Shown piece by piece: positions 34,933 to 44,690 of a stretch of 64,000 nucleotides of DNA. The notes beneath the pieces are model-generated. The model searched no databases. It was not told the origin of the DNA and saw only the letters and a list, made by a program, of their open reading frames with translations. Made by a program: the position numbers and the translations under genes. The stretch comes from Bacteroidetes bacterium GWF2_38_335 (GTDB lineage: Bacteria; Bacteroidota; Bacteroidia; Bacteroidales; GWF2-38-335), in NCBI GenBank assembly GCA_001769535.1, contig MEOH01000027.1:96553-160552 (forward strand), in the 5' to 3' direction. Positions within the stretch are counted from its first letter, which is position 1, and each line of letters begins with the position of its first letter.

Positions 34933-37900
34933 ATGACCCGACAAATGACGAACAAACAAGATAAAAGCAATGAACTAAACAGGCTTATTGCTGAAAGACT
35001 CAAGGAACTTGCCTGTATAAACAAAACCACCGAAATTCTTAAAGCCGGTAAACCTGTTGAGGAAACCCTGCAACAAATTGCCATGATTATGCCTGATGCC
35101 TGGCAATACCCTGAATTTACAGTAGTAAGGATTAGCTTTAACGAAACCCGCTACATTTCACCTGGTTTTAAGGAAACAGTTTATTACCAGAAACAGGCAT
35201 TCAAAACCATTGATGAAAAAGAAGGAATAATTGAAGTTTATTATACCAAAGAATTTCCATTGATGGATGAAGGGCCGTTTCTGAAAGAAGAACGCGACCT
35301 GATCAACAACCTTGCTTCAATGATTTCGGGTTACATCAGCAGTATTACCGGCAAAGTCATTCTTAAGTCAGGGAAAATTGAAGAGGATGAAAACTTTAAA
35401 ATTAAACCCGAAGATGAAAAAATAACCAGCAGACACCTGCTGCAGAAATTCATTAACCGGTATAATGCCGAAAGGGATATCTTTCACGACCTGATGCCTT
35501 TTAAAGTTAAAGAAATTCTATTGGTTGCAAACCTTTACGACGCCTATTCAATTGAAAAAGAAGGCCGATTCTCTGAGCATATTCTTGGTGAATATCATCA
35601 GCTAAACCTCACTTCGATGCCCAGAATTACAGGGGTTTCGAGCCTTGAAGAAGTGAATAAAGAACTGAAAAAGAGGCATTTCGACATGATCATTATCATG
35701 GTAGGCGTAGATAAAAAAACTCCCCTGAAAATTTCAACTGATATTAAAAAGTCTTATAAATATATTCCCGTTTATCTTTTGCTGAACAATAATGGTGATG
35801 TATCATTTTTTGAAAATCAGGCCGAAAAATTATTGTCTGTTGATAAAGTTTTTATCTGGAACGGTGATTCGAAAGTGTTTTTTGCAATGATTAAACACCT
35901 TGAAGACCGGGTAAACATTGACAACGACACCAAAGTTGGAATGGTTAGGATGATTTTACTCGTTGAAGATTCGCCAATTTATTATTCGCGCTACCTTCCC
36001 ATGCTTTACCAGATTGTAATGGGACAAACCACCCGGCTTATTGAAGATGTCAATACCGATGAGCTTTACAAAGTACTAAAATTGCGTGCCCGCCCAAAAA
36101 CACTTCTTGCTTCGACCTATGAAGAAGCAATGAAAATATATGAAAAATATAAGGAATATCTGCTCTGCATCATTTCGGATGTGGAATTTCCCAGAGATGG
36201 AAAGCTCAGCAAAACTGCAGGTTTTGATTTTATCGAGCATATAAAAAAGGAGATTCCCAACGTTGCTTCGCTTATACAATCTTCCGAACCCGAAAACTCT
36301 AAAAAAGCCTATGAGCTGAAATCCAATTTCATCAATAAAAATTCTGAAAGTCTGAACCAGGATATCAAAACATTTATTGATTATTATCTTGGCTTTGGGC
36401 ACTTTGTTTACAGAAACCAGTCGGGTCGCCAGATTGCCGTAGCCAAATCCATGCGGGAGTTCGAGAATTATCTGAGCACCATCCCCGATGATTCACTGAT
36501 GTACCATGGCATGAAAAACCATTTTTCACTTTGGTTGATGGCTAGGGGAGAAATCAATGCAGCTAAAATTATCAATCCGCTTCGCACTACCGATTTTAAG
36601 GACCTTAAAGAAGTAAGGGAATTTTTGATCAAAACCATCAAACAATTCAGAAACGAACAGGACAAGGGAAGAATTGTACAGTTCGAGGAATCGGCCATTC
36701 TGGAGGAAAGTAATATTGTGAGTTTGTCATCGGGGGCATTGGGAGGAAAGGGCCGCGGACTGGCATTTGTCAACACCCTGATTTACAATTTTAATTTTTC
36801 TGAATTGCTGCCGCTCATCAATATCAGAACACCACGCACGGCCATAATCGGAACAGATGAATTTGATATTTTCCTGGAGAAAAATGATCTTACCACAAAG
36901 CTGTATATTGACCGCGATTACAACAACATCAAGGAAGTGTTTATCCAAGGGGAGTTGAGCTACAACCTGATGAAAAAGCTCAAAACATTTCTGAAACTTA
37001 TAACCAGACCAATCGCCATAAGATCATCAAGTTTGTTTGAAGATTCACTCATGCAGCCCTTTTCAGGAATTTTTGAAACATACCTTCTTCCAAACAACCA
37101 TCCCGATATAGAGGTGCGTCTCAAACAAACCATGGATGCAATAAAACTTGTCTATGCTTCAATTTTTTCAAGCAATGCCCGCACATATTTTGATGCCATT
37201 GGCTATAAAATAGAGGAAGAAAAAATGGCCATCGTAATTCAGGAAGTGGTTGGAAATACCTACGAAAATGCTTATTATCCGCATATCAGCGGAACTGCTC
37301 AATCGCACAATTACTATCCTGTGGCCCATATGAAACCCGAAGAAGGTTTTGCTGTGGCTGCGGTCGGATTGGGAATGTATGTGGTTGAAGGCGACAAGAC
37401 TTACCGTTTTTCCCCCGCATATCCGCAAACAGATATAAACACAGCCAAGGACCTTTACAAAAGTTCACAGGTGTATTTTTATGCAGTGGATCTCAACAAA
37501 ATGAATTTTAATTTGTTGGATGGCGAGGAAGCCGGGTTGGTGAAACTGGACATTTCTGAAGCAGAAAAACATGGCAATCTCAAGCACTGCGCATCAGTTT
37601 ATGATTCGGATGGAGACAGGATTATTCCGGGTATTGATTCATACGGACCCCGTGTTGTCAATTTTGCCAATATTTTAAAATACGACTACATTCCAATGGC
37701 ACAAACCATAACTGCCATTCTGGACATCGTAAAGGAAGCCCTCGGATCGCCTGTGGAAATTGAGTTTGCAATAGACCTGTCAAGAGATAAAAAGAACCTG
37801 CCGTCGTTTTATCTGCTGCAAATAAAACCCCTGGTGGGAAACGAAGATGATTACACCGTAGATCTTGAAAAAATCGATCAGGAAAAGGTAGTCCTATTCA

Positions 37901-38397
37901 CCGAAAAAAGTATGGGCAACGGGAAAATCGACTCCATCAGGGATGTTATTTTTGCAGATATTGCTGAATTTGATAATTTGAAAACCGAAGAGATGGCGCG
38001 TGAAATTGAACAGCTTAACAGGAAAATGCTTGATGCCGGACAAAAATATCTTCTTATTGGTCCAGGAAGATGGGGAACCCGCGACAAATTCATAGGTATT
38101 CCTGTCGTTTGGCCGCAAATTTCAAACGCAAAAGTTATAGTGGAAATGAGTCTTGAAAATTTCCCGTTGGACGCATCCCTTGGTTCCCATTTTTTCCACA
38201 ATGTCACATCAATGAATGTTGGTTATTTCTCCATACAACATGCTTCGGAATTTGACCGGATCAATTTTGATGTTTTGAAAAAACAGCGAATTATCAACCA
38301 GACAAAATTTTTCAGGCATGTTCAGTTTGATAAGCCCCTGACCATCGTAATGGATGGAAAGAAAAGACTTTCTGTAATAACCTGGGAGGGCAAATGA
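34933..38397 (+). CDS. GAF - receiver-like - PPDK/PEP-synthase ATP-grasp fusion protein
   Basis: A 1154-residue multidomain protein. Residues ~10-140: GAF-like module (ELACINKTTEIL, DAWQYPEFTVVRI, FLKEERDLINNLASMI). ~195-310: degenerate receiver. ~338-490: receiver-like with VEDS and acceptor-type Asp416 (CIISDVEF). ~595-970: PEP-synthase-type ATP-grasp with Lys606 (GGKGRGLA), Arg697 (RSSSLFED), Gln770 (IVIQEV) and Gln963 (LLQIKP). A C-terminal domain with GPGRWG (1043-1048) and GSHFFHN (1084-1090) follows. The phosphohistidine domain and the PEP/pyruvate TIM barrel of real PEP synthases are absent, so it is not a PEP synthase. First gene of a tight cluster; paralogue at 40024. Confidence 0.78.
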   Translation: MTRQMTNKQDKSNELNRLIAERLKELACINKTTEILKAGKPVEETLQQIAMIMPDAWQYPEFTVVRISFNETRYISPGFKETVYYQKQAFKTIDEKEGIIEVYYTKEFPLMDEGPFLKEERDLINNLASMISGYISSITGKVILKSGKIEEDENFKIKPEDEKITSRHLLQKFINRYNAERDIFHDLMPFKVKEILLVANLYDAYSIEKEGRFSEHILGEYHQLNLTSMPRITGVSSLEEVNKELKKRHFDMIIIMVGVDKKTPLKISTDIKKSYKYIPVYLLLNNNGDVSFFENQAEKLLSVDKVFIWNGDSKVFFAMIKHLEDRVNIDNDTKVGMVRMILLVEDSPIYYSRYLPMLYQIVMGQTTRLIEDVNTDELYKVLKLRARPKTLLASTYEEAMKIYEKYKEYLLCIISDVEFPRDGKLSKTAGFDFIEHIKKEIPNVASLIQSSEPENSKKAYELKSNFINKNSESLNQDIKTFIDYYLGFGHFVYRNQSGRQIAVAKSMREFENYLSTIPDDSLMYHGMKNHFSLWLMARGEINAAKIINPLRTTDFKDLKEVREFLIKTIKQFRNEQDKGRIVQFEESAILEESNIVSLSSGALGGKGRGLAFVNTLIYNFNFSELLPLINIRTPRTAIIGTDEFDIFLEKNDLTTKLYIDRDYNNIKEVFIQGELSYNLMKKLKTFLKLITRPIAIRSSSLFEDSLMQPFSGIFETYLLPNNHPDIEVRLKQTMDAIKLVYASIFSSNARTYFDAIGYKIEEEKMAIVIQEVVGNTYENAYYPHISGTAQSHNYYPVAHMKPEEGFAVAAVGLGMYVVEGDKTYRFSPAYPQTDINTAKDLYKSSQVYFYAVDLNKMNFNLLDGEEAGLVKLDISEAEKHGNLKHCASVYDSDGDRIIPGIDSYGPRVVNFANILKYDYIPMAQTITAILDIVKEALGSPVEIEFAIDLSRDKKNLPSFYLLQIKPLVGNEDDYTVDLEKIDQEKVVLFTEKSMGNGKIDSIRDVIFADIAEFDNLKTEEMAREIEQLNRKMLDAGQKYLLIGPGRWGTRDKFIGIPVVWPQISNAKVIVEMSLENFPLDASLGSHFFHNVTSMNVGYFSIQHASEFDRINFDVLKKQRIINQTKFFRHVQFDKPLTIVMDGKKRLSVITWEGK

Positions 38398-39176
38398 ACC
38401 AGTTTGAGGAAATAACGAATCTGCGTGAACGGGAAAAAGAATTGAGGTGTTTGTATACCGCTGACAATATCCTTGGAAATTTTAGCGAAGACTTGCAGAT
38501 TGTTTTTAAGAAACTGTCGTCCGAAATTCCAAAAGGATGGCAGTACCCGGCAATATGCTCGGTGCGGATCACAACAGAGGAACAGATTGCCTGTTCGCCG
38601 GGATTTGTTGAGAGTTCGCACTTTCTGAAGCAGGAAATAATTTCGGATCAGAAAAGTGTTGGGCTCATTGAAATTTTTTATTCTGATCACAAATACGCCT
38701 TTTTATCAGAAGAAAACAACTTGCTTTCGGCACTGGCGCAGCGTATTGGAAATCATCTTTTTCATAGAAAAATAAAAGATATTCTGAACAATCACAAGGG
38801 GAAAACTGAAAAAGAGCATTGGAAATGGAGGAAGGAAATGATACAATTGATTGCCGCCAAAACCGATTTTGAAAAATTTTCGGTAAAAGCCATGTATATC
38901 ATCGGATCGGTAAAGAACGCCACCTCAACTCCACACAGTGATATTGACCTGATTGTTCACATTACCGGCGAAAAACCCTGCAGTGAGCTAATTGGCTGGC
39001 TAAGCGGATGGAGTATGTGCCTTGCTGAAATGAACAGGCAAAAAACCGGAATTGAACACTGTGAAGGATTACTTGACGTACATTATATAAATGATAAAGA
39101 ACTGAAGAAAAAATCGAGTTATGCTACGATGATCAGCAGTTCTGAAAATTCGGCACAACTATTAAAAACCAAGTAA
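38394..39176 (+). CDS. GAF-like module fused to a nucleotidyltransferase domain
   Basis: A 260-residue protein overlapping the previous gene by 4 bases (ATGA). Residues ~10-130 repeat the GAF-like module of its neighbours (ELRCLYTADNIL, KGWQYPAICSVRI, LSEENNLLSALAQRIG). Residues ~150-245 are a minimal nucleotidyltransferase of the pol-beta/MNT type: Gly171-Ser172, then HSDIDLIVHI with Asp183 and Asp185, and Asp228 in LLDVHYI as third metal ligand. The active site looks intact. Such domains transfer NMP to proteins, RNA or small molecules. A sensor-controlled NTase is the likely reading; the substrate is unknown. Confidence 0.75.
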   Translation: MNQFEEITNLREREKELRCLYTADNILGNFSEDLQIVFKKLSSEIPKGWQYPAICSVRITTEEQIACSPGFVESSHFLKQEIISDQKSVGLIEIFYSDHKYAFLSEENNLLSALAQRIGNHLFHRKIKDILNNHKGKTEKEHWKWRKEMIQLIAAKTDFEKFSVKAMYIIGSVKNATSTPHSDIDLIVHITGEKPCSELIGWLSGWSMCLAEMNRQKTGIEHCEGLLDVHYINDKELKKKSSYATMISSSENSAQLLKTK

Positions 39177-39182
39177 AACAAT

Positions 39183-40022
39183 ATGGCAAAGTGCTTTTTT
39201 GTAACTGATTTACACGGACGGGTTCATTTGTACGAAAAGCTGTTCAACGAAATTGTACAGCAAAAACCGGATGCTGTCTTTTTCGGGGGCGACTTATTGC
39301 CCGGAATTTCATCTGATTATGATGATTTTCTTTGCGACTTTCTTTTTCCAGGCCTGGAAAAAATTAAGAAAACCCTGAAAAATGAATATCCATCGATATT
39401 TATTATAATGGGCAATGATGATCCCCGCATCCATGAAGAAACTCTTAAAAGCAATGAAAATTTGGAACTTTACACTTACATTCATAACAAGAAAGCCATA
39501 TTTAAAGATTTTGCCGTTTACGGATATTCGTTCATACCTCCTACTCCGTTCCGTTTAAAAGACTGGGAACGCTATGATGTTTCGAGATATGTTGATCCCG
39601 GATGTTACGCTCCGGCCGAAGGAGTTCACTCGGTTAAACCTGGCGAGGATATTGAATATATAACCATTCAGGATCATTTATTGAAGCTCACACAGGAAAT
39701 GGTTCCCGAAAAAAGCATTTTTCTTTTTCACTCGCCCCCATATCAGACAAAACTTGACCGGGCTGCCCTTGACGGGATGATGGTTGAACATGTTCCGCTT
39801 GATGTCCATGTTGGAAGTATTGCCATAAAAAGATTTATCGAGGAAAAGCAGCCTCTGATTACAATGCACGGCCATATTCATGAAAGTTCATCCATTACAG
39901 GCGAATGGAAAGAAATTATTGGCAGAACCCATATGTTTTCTGCTGCGTATGATAAAAACAAATTGTCGCTGGTGATTTTTGACCCGCACAAACCCGAAAA
40001 CAACAAACGAGAATTGATATAA
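39183..40022 (+). CDS. Calcineurin-like metallophosphoesterase
   Basis: A 279-residue phosphoesterase with all five family motifs: Asp9-x-His11 (TDLHG), Gly-Gly-Asp37 (FFGGDLLPG), Gly-Asn78-Asp79 (IMGNDDP), His183 (LFHSPPYQT), and the C-terminal G-His231-x-His233 (HGHIHES). These bind two metal ions for hydrolysis of phosphomono- or diesters. It sits 6 bases after the NTase gene and 1 base before the second ATP-grasp fusion gene, so it is part of the same transcription unit. It could reverse or process the product of the NTase; this is inference from context. Confidence 0.85.
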   Translation: MAKCFFVTDLHGRVHLYEKLFNEIVQQKPDAVFFGGDLLPGISSDYDDFLCDFLFPGLEKIKKTLKNEYPSIFIIMGNDDPRIHEETLKSNENLELYTYIHNKKAIFKDFAVYGYSFIPPTPFRLKDWERYDVSRYVDPGCYAPAEGVHSVKPGEDIEYITIQDHLLKLTQEMVPEKSIFLFHSPPYQTKLDRAALDGMMVEHVPLDVHVGSIAIKRFIEEKQPLITMHGHIHESSSITGEWKEIIGRTHMFSAAYDKNKLSLVIFDPHKPENNKRELI

Positions 40023-40023
40023 T

Positions 40024-43008
40024 ATGTTGAAAAAGAATTTTCTTGCAGATATTAACAGATTTGAATTCCATGATACCTCTTTCGACCTGCTCATGCAGAA
40101 AAGAATTTACAAGGTATTGATTATCTGCAGTAGTTATGATGCATTTATGCTTGATGAAGATGGTAGGATTGACGAGCAGATTTTTGATGAATACGTTTCA
40201 CTCAACCTTCGATACCCTCCGGTGTTCATGCAGGCAAACAATGCCAAGCAGGCTTTCGAACGTCTTGACCGCGACAATATTGATCTGGTGATTACCATGC
40301 TCAGCATCAATGACGACGACCCCTTTTTGCTTGCCAACAGGATCAAAGCCAAGTACGACAGGATTCCCATCGTGGTATTGACACCATTTTCAAGGGAAGT
40401 AAGTCTAAAAATTCAGAATGTCGACCTCAGTGCCATCGACTATGTTTTTTGTTGGTTGGGAAATGCTGACATCCTGCTTGCAATTATCAAACTGATCGAA
40501 GACCGGAAAAATTCGGCCAAGGATATTGACGAAATAGGCGTTCAGGCTATACTCCTTGTGGAAGACTCCATCAGGTATTATTCATCTTATCTCCCGAATC
40601 TCTATAAAATCATCTTTCAGCAGTCAAAGAGGTCAATGGCCGAAGGCGTAAACGAGCATCAAAAAATGCTGAGGATGAGAGGTCGTCCGAAAATTCTTTT
40701 GGCTACCAACTTTGAAGAAGCCATCAGTATTTATGAAAGGTATAAAAACAATATTCTGGGTGTTATTTCTGATGTCAGTTATAAGCGAGAGGGCAAAAAA
40801 GACATGGAAGCCGGAATAAAGCTTGTAAATAAAATACGTTCAGAAATAGAACACATGCCTTTTATTTTGCAATCATCGGATATTGAGCACAAGGCAACAG
40901 CCGAAAAACTTGAGATTGCCTTTATACATAAATACTCAAAAACCTTGTCTGTAGAATTGCGCAATTTCGTGATCCAGCATATGGCTTTTGGTGATTTTAT
41001 TTTCAGGATGCCCCCTCACAACAATGAAATAAACAGGGCTACAAACCTAAAATCATTGCAGGAAAAAATTCTTAAAATTCCTGATGAATCTCTTGAAATG
41101 CACATTCGGAGAAATGACTTCTCAAAGTGGATGAACGCCCGTGCATTATTCCAGATTGCCAGCAAATTCAAATACCTTACCATTGACAATTTCAACAGTC
41201 TGGATGAGGTCAGAAATTTTATTTTTGACGTAATTTCCGACTACCGTTTAAATAAAGGTCGCGGTGTAATTGCAAAATATGATCGAAACACATTCGATGA
41301 ATATCTGCTCTTTTCAAGGATCGGCGACGGGTCATTGGGGGGAAAGGCTCGCGGATTGGCGTTTATTGACTCCATCATCAAAAAGTATAATCTGCTCAAT
41401 AAATATGAAAATGTCATCATAACCATTCCACGTACCGTTGTACTCAGCACCGAAATTTTTGACGAGTTTATGGAAATGTACGACCTTTATAAGGTTGTTG
41501 CAACAGCCAAAACCGATCAGGAAATACTCGAAGCATTTGTTTCATGTAAACTTCCGGGAAGAGTGCATCAAGACCTGTACAAACTAATTTCAATTGTTAA
41601 AAACCCTATTGCAGTAAGGTCTTCCAGTAAACTTGAAGATTCTCATTATCAGCCATTTGCAGGCATATATTCAACGTATATGATCCCCAACCTGCAACAC
41701 AATCCGCAGCTAATGGTAAAAATTCTAACAGATTGCATCAAAAGTGTGTATGCCTCAGTATTTTTTAAAAGTTCCAGAGCATACATGGCGGCAACCTCCA
41801 ATGTCATTGATGAGGAAAAAATGGGAATTATCATTCAGGAAATATGTGGTACAACTCATGGAGATTATTTTATGCCTACCATTTCGGGAGTGGCCAGATC
41901 AGTTAACTTTTATCCCATTGAACTTGAAAAAAACACTGATGGAATTGCAAATATTGCATACGGACTAGGTAAGTATATTGTTGACGGAGGAATGTCGCTT
42001 AGATTTTCGCCCAAGTACCCGAAAAAAGTGCTTCAATTATCATCTCCAGAGCTTGCATTACGCGATTCGCAGAAGTACTTTTACGCCCTTGAACTTGCTG
42101 AAGAAAGTTTCAGACCATCTACAGACGACGGCATCAACATCAAGAAAATCCCCATGAGGGATGCTGAAAAAATTCCATCTTTTAAGCATGTTGCATCCAC
42201 TTATGATTTGCAAAACAATATTATCAGAGATGGATTCCATGAAAACGGAAAAAAAATTGTGACTTTTTCCAATATTTTAAATCATAACACCTTTCCTTTA
42301 GCTGAAATTTTGCGCGATTTACTTGAAACCGGACAAAAGGAAATGAACAATCCCATAGAAATTGAGTTTGCAGTCAATCTTGATTTACCCGCAGGCTCGC
42401 CAAAAGTGTTCAGCTTCCTTCAAATCAGGCCAATAGTAGATAATGATCAATCGGTTGATTTCGAGTTAAAAGACATAAATAAAGAAGATACGATTGTTAT
42501 AAGCAATTCGGCATTGGGCAATGGAATTATTCGGAATATGTCTGAAATAGTTTATGTGAAACCTGATACTTTTAAAGCTTCGGACTCCATGTTGATTGCC
42601 TCAAAGATCGAAAAAATAAATGATCAGTTTGTCAGCGAAAAGAAAAACTACATACTAATTGGTCCGGGCCGCTGGGGATCAAGTGACCCATGTCTTGGCG
42701 TTCCGGTTAAGTGGTCGCAAATTTCAAATGCCAGGATAATCATTGAGTCGGGACTGGAAAATTTCAGGATTGATCCATCACAGGGTACCCATTTTTTTCA
42801 GAATATTACATCATTCAGAGTAGGCTATTTCACCATCAACCCATTTATAAATGAAGGATACTACAATCTGGAATTTCTTAATTCACAAAAAGCATGTTTT
42901 GAGGATGAGCATATCAGGATAGTGTGCTTCAATGAACCCCTCACGGTAAAAATTGACGGTAAAAATCACATGGGGGTAATTTATAAAGCGCAAGCTTCTA
43001 ACATTTGA
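40024..43008 (+). CDS. Receiver-like - PPDK/PEP-synthase ATP-grasp fusion (paralogue without GAF)
   Basis: A 994-residue paralogue of the 34933 gene. N-terminal receiver-like domain without acceptor Asp (DLVITMLSIND), then a second one with VEDS (179-182) and Asp250 (GVISDVSY). The ATP-grasp keeps Lys441 (GGKARGLA), Arg532 (RSSSKLED) and Gln800 (LQIRP). The C-terminal domain has GPGRWG (880-885) and GTHFFQN around His923. Like its paralogue it lacks the phosphohistidine and PEP-binding domains, but it also lacks the GAF-like module. A large helical insertion lies between the first strand and the Asp of the second receiver domain in both proteins. Role unknown, probably ATP-dependent signalling. 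Confidence 0.76.
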   Translation: MLKKNFLADINRFEFHDTSFDLLMQKRIYKVLIICSSYDAFMLDEDGRIDEQIFDEYVSLNLRYPPVFMQANNAKQAFERLDRDNIDLVITMLSINDDDPFLLANRIKAKYDRIPIVVLTPFSREVSLKIQNVDLSAIDYVFCWLGNADILLAIIKLIEDRKNSAKDIDEIGVQAILLVEDSIRYYSSYLPNLYKIIFQQSKRSMAEGVNEHQKMLRMRGRPKILLATNFEEAISIYERYKNNILGVISDVSYKREGKKDMEAGIKLVNKIRSEIEHMPFILQSSDIEHKATAEKLEIAFIHKYSKTLSVELRNFVIQHMAFGDFIFRMPPHNNEINRATNLKSLQEKILKIPDESLEMHIRRNDFSKWMNARALFQIASKFKYLTIDNFNSLDEVRNFIFDVISDYRLNKGRGVIAKYDRNTFDEYLLFSRIGDGSLGGKARGLAFIDSIIKKYNLLNKYENVIITIPRTVVLSTEIFDEFMEMYDLYKVVATAKTDQEILEAFVSCKLPGRVHQDLYKLISIVKNPIAVRSSSKLEDSHYQPFAGIYSTYMIPNLQHNPQLMVKILTDCIKSVYASVFFKSSRAYMAATSNVIDEEKMGIIIQEICGTTHGDYFMPTISGVARSVNFYPIELEKNTDGIANIAYGLGKYIVDGGMSLRFSPKYPKKVLQLSSPELALRDSQKYFYALELAEESFRPSTDDGINIKKIPMRDAEKIPSFKHVASTYDLQNNIIRDGFHENGKKIVTFSNILNHNTFPLAEILRDLLETGQKEMNNPIEIEFAVNLDLPAGSPKVFSFLQIRPIVDNDQSVDFELKDINKEDTIVISNSALGNGIIRNMSEIVYVKPDTFKASDSMLIASKIEKINDQFVSEKKNYILIGPGRWGSSDPCLGVPVKWSQISNARIIIESGLENFRIDPSQGTHFFQNITSFRVGYFTINPFINEGYYNLEFLNSQKACFEDEHIRIVCFNEPLTVKIDGKNHMGVIYKAQASNI

Positions 43009-43101
43009 CCTTTTGATCATGACTTATGATGAAAAACTTTGGAATGAATGGAAAAATTATGGTATAAATAAGTATTTTTGTACACAACCATTAAATAAAC
43101 G

Positions 43102-44223
43102 ATGACTGTAGAACACATATCCGAACTACTTGAAGATTTGACAGAGCGGAATAAAGAGCTGAACTGTCTGTATAATCTTGAAGAAATTCTGAAAGATTTC
43201 GAAGCATCGTATGAAAATATCTTTGAAAGAATTATTGAAATAATTCCGGGAGGATGGAGGTATTCGGAGATCTGTAAAGCCAGAATTACTTATGGAGACA
43301 TTACTGTCGAATCATGGGGAATAAAAAACACTGAGTTGAAGCAGGCTGCATTTATCACTGCCGAAGGAGAGAAAATCGGTGAAATTCAGGTCTATTATAT
43401 AAAACCTGTTAAACAGGAAAAAGGTATTTTTCTTACTGAAGAGCGCAAACTCATCAATTCCATTGCCGAAAAAATAGGTAATTATATTGCCTATAAAAAG
43501 CTTAAAGAATATATCAAAAAGATTGACGGGGATTCCATGAAAAAGACAAAAATCCCTGCCAAAGAAGAAAAGCTGATAAGCTGGCTTAAGGAACAGAATT
43601 TGTCTGAAAAAGAAATACAGCAGATGACCCGTGTAAAAATTGTTTTCAAAAAGGGAGAAAACATTTGTAAACAGGGATCTTTTGCCACCTATATCATGTT
43701 GCTTACCGAAGGACTAACCCGCGCTTCACTTGAAGGAACCCAGGAAAGAGGTTTTAATTATAAAATATCAAAACCATTTTCCTTTATTGGTCTTTCAACC
43801 CTTTACGGTGACAATTACTACCATTTTTCCACTTCTGCCATTATTCCGAGCACCTTGTATCTGATAGACCGAAAAGATTTTGATGATATAGTTAAAAGCA
43901 ACCCGGGGTTTGCTTCGTCGATCATGGGCTGGTATTGCAAAAACTTCAAACTGGTTTATAATAAATTATCCTGCATTGCCAACAAACAGGCTTTGGGAAA
44001 AATTGCCGAAACACTGATTTATCTCTCATCAGAAGTGTTTGAAAGCGAACGGATTGACAACTCCATTTCGCGGCGGGACATTGCTGAACTTTCAGGAATG
44101 TCAACTGAGTCGGCTGTTAGAATTTTATCTGAACTAAAAAAAGACAACATCATACGGATCACTTCACAGTGCATAGAAATTGCCGACATGAAATTACTTA
44201 AAACCATTTCTTCTGCGGGATGA
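43102..44223 (+). CDS. GAF-like module fused to a Crp/Fnr-type transcription regulator
   Basis: A 373-residue protein. Residues ~10-140 are the same GAF-like module as in the 34933 and 38394 proteins (ELNCLYNLEEIL, GGWRYSEICKARI, LTEERKLINSIAEKIG). Residues ~185-300: cyclic-nucleotide-binding-like beta-roll (FKKGENICKQGSFATYIMLL). Residues ~315-370: winged helix (SRRDIAELSGMSTESAVRIL). No cysteine cluster for an Fnr-type sensor was seen near the N-terminus. It starts 93 bases after the previous gene, with a TATTTTTG box at 43073-43080. Likely the transcriptional output of the cluster. Confidence 0.8.
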   Translation: MTVEHISELLEDLTERNKELNCLYNLEEILKDFEASYENIFERIIEIIPGGWRYSEICKARITYGDITVESWGIKNTELKQAAFITAEGEKIGEIQVYYIKPVKQEKGIFLTEERKLINSIAEKIGNYIAYKKLKEYIKKIDGDSMKKTKIPAKEEKLISWLKEQNLSEKEIQQMTRVKIVFKKGENICKQGSFATYIMLLTEGLTRASLEGTQERGFNYKISKPFSFIGLSTLYGDNYYHFSTSAIIPSTLYLIDRKDFDDIVKSNPGFASSIMGWYCKNFKLVYNKLSCIANKQALGKIAETLIYLSSEVFESERIDNSISRRDIAELSGMSTESAVRILSELKKDNIIRITSQCIEIADMKLLKTISSAG

Positions 44224-44690
44224 GCATTTTAGGGAAAATATTTAGTAAAAAGACCGATTTAAAGGCATCTGAGCCTTCGAAAGTTAAGGTATTTGACATT
44301 ATCAGGCCATCCATTTCTTCGGGTGAGGTATATCATTTTACATCTGACAGGGGTGTTGAATATGAAGTGCGAATTGGAAAAATTACAGACACACTTGAAA
44401 GAATCATCAATTTTAATGTATTAAACGACGAGTACCACGACAATGAATATGCCACCACCAACAAAGGAGAAATATTCAAAGTGGTTGCCACAGTGCTTGA
44501 AATTCTTGCTATATATATTGAAAACCATCCACTTGTAAAATCCTATGAGTTTAATGGTGAGTTTAAGAATAAAGACAGGGAGGTTGAAACCAGCATCAGA
44601 ACAAGATTTTTCTGCAGAGCACTAAAAAGAAGATTTCCAAAATCTAAAGTGGAAATCATCGGAAACCGAGGAATAATAACCATCAGATAA
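44220..44690 (+). CDS. Conserved-looking cytosolic protein of unknown function
   Basis: A 156-residue protein starting in a 4-base overlap with the Crp-like gene and ending directly before the ROK kinase ATG. After a basic, disordered start it has a strand-rich middle (VYHFTSDRGVEYEVRIGKI), a helix (GEIFKVVATVLEILAIYI) and a C-terminal basic part (TRFFCRALKRRFPKSKVEII). No signal peptide or catalytic motif. I did not recognise a family. The tight coupling on both sides argues that it is a real gene. Confidence 0.65.
   Translation: MSILGKIFSKKTDLKASEPSKVKVFDIIRPSISSGEVYHFTSDRGVEYEVRIGKITDTLERIINFNVLNDEYHDNEYATTNKGEIFKVVATVLEILAIYIENHPLVKSYEFNGEFKNKDREVETSIRTRFFCRALKRRFPKSKVEIIGNRGIITIR

Noticed and set aside
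34933-43008. Calling the two long proteins PEP synthase or pyruvate phosphate dikinase
   Set aside because: Only the ATP-grasp domain is shared; phosphohistidine and PEP/pyruvate domains are missing.
43019-43104. 28-codon frame between the second ATP-grasp fusion gene and the Crp-like gene
   Set aside because: No promoter or start signal and an unremarkable peptide; the interval more likely carries the promoter of the Crp-like gene.
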